From: CAZOVB01 sp964583095
GTDB taxonomy: Bacteria; Planctomycetota; Phycisphaerae; SM23-33
Reading direction: 5' to 3'
Assembly: GCA_964583095.1 (NCBI GenBank)
Contig: CAZOVB010000063.1
Location: forward strand, 1 to 26,009
Length of the DNA stretch: 26,009 nucleotides
Made by a program: the position numbers and the translations under genes. The notes under the pieces are model-generated. The model saw only the letters and a list, made by a program, of their open reading frames with translations. It was not told the origin of the DNA and did no database searches. Below, piece after piece: positions 24,335 through 26,009 of this stretch (its first letter is position 1; each line of letters begins with the position of its first letter).

Positions 24335-25789
24335 TCAGGCCGAGGGTATTTTCACGCCTTCGTCGGTCTTGCCGCTCCACTGGGTCAGGTTCTTACGCAG
24401 GCCGGCCAGGACGTCGGCCAGGGCCGGGTCGTCGATTCGATTGTTCATCTCGCCCGGATCCTTCTGCAGATCGAAGAGCTGCTCCCGGTCCTCCCCGTAG
24501 GAATACAAGACGTATTTGTGCCGGCCCGAGCAGACCATCCAGCCGCTGCCACGTCTGATATCGGTCCGGGTGACCACGTACTGGTGGGTGGGCTTGTCGG
24601 AGCCTTTGGCCCGGCTCCAGAGGCTCTTGCCCATTCGACCCTCGGGCATTCGCCCTCCGGTGATCTCGCAGAGGGTCGGCATCAGGTCCAGGCCGGTGGA
24701 GACAAGATGGCCATCTACACGGCCCGCCTTGACCACACCGGGCTGCCAGAGGATCAACGGCACGCGCGTGCACTCTTCCCACAGGGCGGTTTTCTGATTC
24801 CAGTGATGTGCGGCGCAGCCATCGCCGTGGTCGGCCACGAAGATCACCAGCGTGTCCTTGTCGTGACCTGTCCTGGCCAGCGTTTCGAGCATCGTGCCCA
24901 CGATTTCATCCATTTTCTCGGTGTATCGTCGATAGGCCCAGATGTACTGCCGCCAATCCTCGTCGTCGTAGTCGAAGGTGGGATAGGCGATCTTCTTGCC
25001 CGATTCGCGCGTGGCGGAAAGGGCTTCGGGCATGTCCTCGGGCAGCGGATGATTCTTGGGCAGGGGAGGGCACTTGCTGCCCGGGGGCAGGTCCTTGTCG
25101 CTCTCGTGCTCGCCGGCGGCGTGCTTTCGCGCCCAGCCGCAGATCTCGTGGGGCGTGTCGATCGAGAGCGTCGCGAACAGCGGCTTGTCGCCCGGCTTCT
25201 GCTGCTCGAAGAGTTCCTGGACCTCTTGAACGTTCGCAGCGTATCCGCCGCGGCGGACGTACTCCACGCCGCTCAGGTCGGGCTTTTCCGGGTCCATCGT
25301 CATATGCCACTTACCACGGAACTGGCAGTTGTAGCCCGCGTCGCGAACCTGCGTGAAGAGGGTCTTGCCGTTGGTAGCCTTGAGGAAGTTCTCCCGGTCG
25401 CGCGGGCTTCTGCCCCCGCCGTTGTTGCCGTGGAGCCCGAACTGGTGCGGGTAGAGACCCGAGGCCATCGAGCTTCGCCACGGAACGCACAGCGGGTAGC
25501 TGGTATAGGACTGGGTGAAGCGGCAGCCCTGGCGGGCCAGTCGATCGATGTTGGGGGTGTTGACGGTCTCGCAGCCGGCTGCTCCGATCCCGAACGCATT
25601 GAGCTGATCGGAGATGATCATCAGGATGTTCGGCTTGGAGCCGGGAGCGCTTTGCCCCATCGCCGCATGGAGGGGGTTGACCCCCAGGCGTCCCAGGGCC
25701 AGGGAGCCGGCGGCCAGGCCGGCGTTTCGAAGGAAATTCCGTCGGTTCATCCCCTCGCGGGGCGCGGTGTTCTGGTGTTGCTGGACCAT
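24335..25789 (-). CDS. Tat-exported sulfatase
   Basis: A 484-aa formylglycine sulfatase with a twin-arginine signal: MNRRNFLRNAGLAAGSLALGRLG (RR at 16-17), likely cleaved after about residue 43, so it acts in the periplasm or outside. Cys101 in SYPLCVPWRSS (C-V-P-W-R) is the predicted formylglycine; metal residues sit in ISDQLNAFG and FVADHGDG. The C-terminal YKYVLYSYGEDREQLFDLQKDPGE block is typical. The start at 25787-25789 is preferred because GAGAGG lies six bases upstream; the ATG at 25748-25750 (MNRRNFLR) is an alternative. It is monocistronic. Unlike the cytoplasmic sulfatases above, it may do the first desulfation outside. Substrate unknown. Confidence 0.93.
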   Translation of the reverse strand: MVQQHQNTAPREGMNRRNFLRNAGLAAGSLALGRLGVNPLHAAMGQSAPGSKPNILMIISDQLNAFGIGAAGCETVNTPNIDRLARQGCRFTQSYTSYPLCVPWRSSMASGLYPHQFGLHGNNGGGRSPRDRENFLKATNGKTLFTQVRDAGYNCQFRGKWHMTMDPEKPDLSGVEYVRRGGYAANVQEVQELFEQQKPGDKPLFATLSIDTPHEICGWARKHAAGEHESDKDLPPGSKCPPLPKNHPLPEDMPEALSATRESGKKIAYPTFDYDDEDWRQYIWAYRRYTEKMDEIVGTMLETLARTGHDKDTLVIFVADHGDGCAAHHWNQKTALWEECTRVPLILWQPGVVKAGRVDGHLVSTGLDLMPTLCEITGGRMPEGRMGKSLWSRAKGSDKPTHQYVVTRTDIRRGSGWMVCSGRHKYVLYSYGEDREQLFDLQKDPGEMNNRIDDPALADVLAGLRKNLTQWSGKTDEGVKIPSA

Positions 25790-25823
25790 GTGCGTCCTCT
25801 CGATGCTTTCAGGTTGGGATTGC

Positions 25824-25850
25824 GGCGCGGCCGGCGCGGCCGGCGCGGTC
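25824..25850. repeat. 9-bp tandem repeat in leader of Tat sulfatase gene
   Basis: Three head-to-tail copies of GGCGCGGCC (third with T for C in the eighth position) in the 35-61 bases before the sulfatase start. It would lie in the mRNA leader and may fold stably or slip between strains. Confidence 0.8.
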
Positions 25851-25870
25851 GTCGCGCGCCTCAGGCAGCT

Positions 25871-25876
25871 ATTGTA
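25871..25876 (-). promoter_or_regulatory. -10 box for Tat sulfatase gene
   Basis: TACAAT on the minus strand (five of six), about 82 bp before the predicted start. No good -35 at 16-18 bp, so the assignment is tentative. Confidence 0.35.
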
Positions 25877-25969
25877 ACGCAACCCAGGGCCTCAGCGCCT
25901 GCGATATTGCGTTCATTCCTGTTCGGATTTGCGACAGGAAGTCGGTATCTCGTGTGCTCCCGATTCCTC

Positions 25970-26008
25970 CCCCCCCCGGTGCCACCGCCCTGTCCCCAGG
26001 GGGGTGCC
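25970..26008. repeat. C-tract plus palindrome at window end
   Basis: A C9 run is followed by GGTGCC and a stem CACCGCCCTG / CAGGGGGGTG (nine of ten pairs) around a TCCC loop. It resembles REP-like palindromes of many bacterial genomes, some mobilised by RAYT transposases. Whether it recurs cannot be seen here. The rest of 25877-25970 shows no gene. Confidence 0.4.
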
Positions 26009-26009
26009 T

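Noticed and set aside
1..26009. CRISPR arrays, tRNA or rRNA genes, integrases or transposases
   Set aside because: Intergenic regions were read on both strands; no regular spaced repeats, tRNA T-loop context or recombinase motifs were found.

Overview
This window is GC-rich, gene-dense bacterial chromosome, most probably from a planctomycete (Phycisphaerae or a related class, perhaps a metagenome contig). The grounds are four formylglycine sulfatases in 26 kb, a glycine-rich RRM protein, a FlgI-like lipoprotein, an LL-diaminopimelate aminotransferase, and a MoxR/DUF58/DUF4129/DUF4350 block beside RDD and SpoIIM genes. The phylum is inferred from gene content; no rRNA or tRNA gene was seen.

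Layout. Positions 1-302 hold a palindromic element followed by the 3' end of an ABC-transporter ATPase that has lost everything before its D-loop. Positions 340-2787 (minus) are a two-gene operon of a sulfatase and a 2-hydroxyacid dehydrogenase, with a good -10 box in front. Positions 3150-3485 (plus) encode a small RRM/RGG protein with a long leader and a strong terminator. Positions 3583-9091 (minus) are a three-gene operon of sulfatase, six-hairpin glycosidase and sulfatase. Together these look like a locus for taking apart a sulfated, possibly fucose-rich, polysaccharide. No sulfatase-activating enzyme is present, so activation must be encoded elsewhere.

Positions 9368-16504 form a membrane and chaperone block in two convergent arms. 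The plus arm is RDD then SpoIIM, with an ATGA overlap. The minus arm is a multi-pass membrane protein, DUF4129, DUF4350, MoxR and DUF58, in which each gene overlaps or abuts the next. The RDD protein carries a tandem 80-residue C-terminal duplication in which 116 bp are identical between the copies.

Positions 17154-18863 encode a lipoprotein with a FlgI (flagellar P-ring) type domain, with no flagellar gene nearby. It is followed by smc (19129-22740) behind a clear sigma70-type promoter. Between smc and dapL (23073-24245) lies the C-terminal remnant of a hydrolase-like gene on the minus strand. dapL ends in a strong hairpin terminator and converges with a Tat-exported sulfatase (24335-25789, minus). 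The window closes with a C-tract and a second palindrome.

The best candidates for a closer look are the two-armed MoxR/DUF58/RDD/SpoIIM block with its half-homogenised repeat, the FlgI-like lipoprotein, the glycosidase flanked by sister sulfatases, and the two broken genes.
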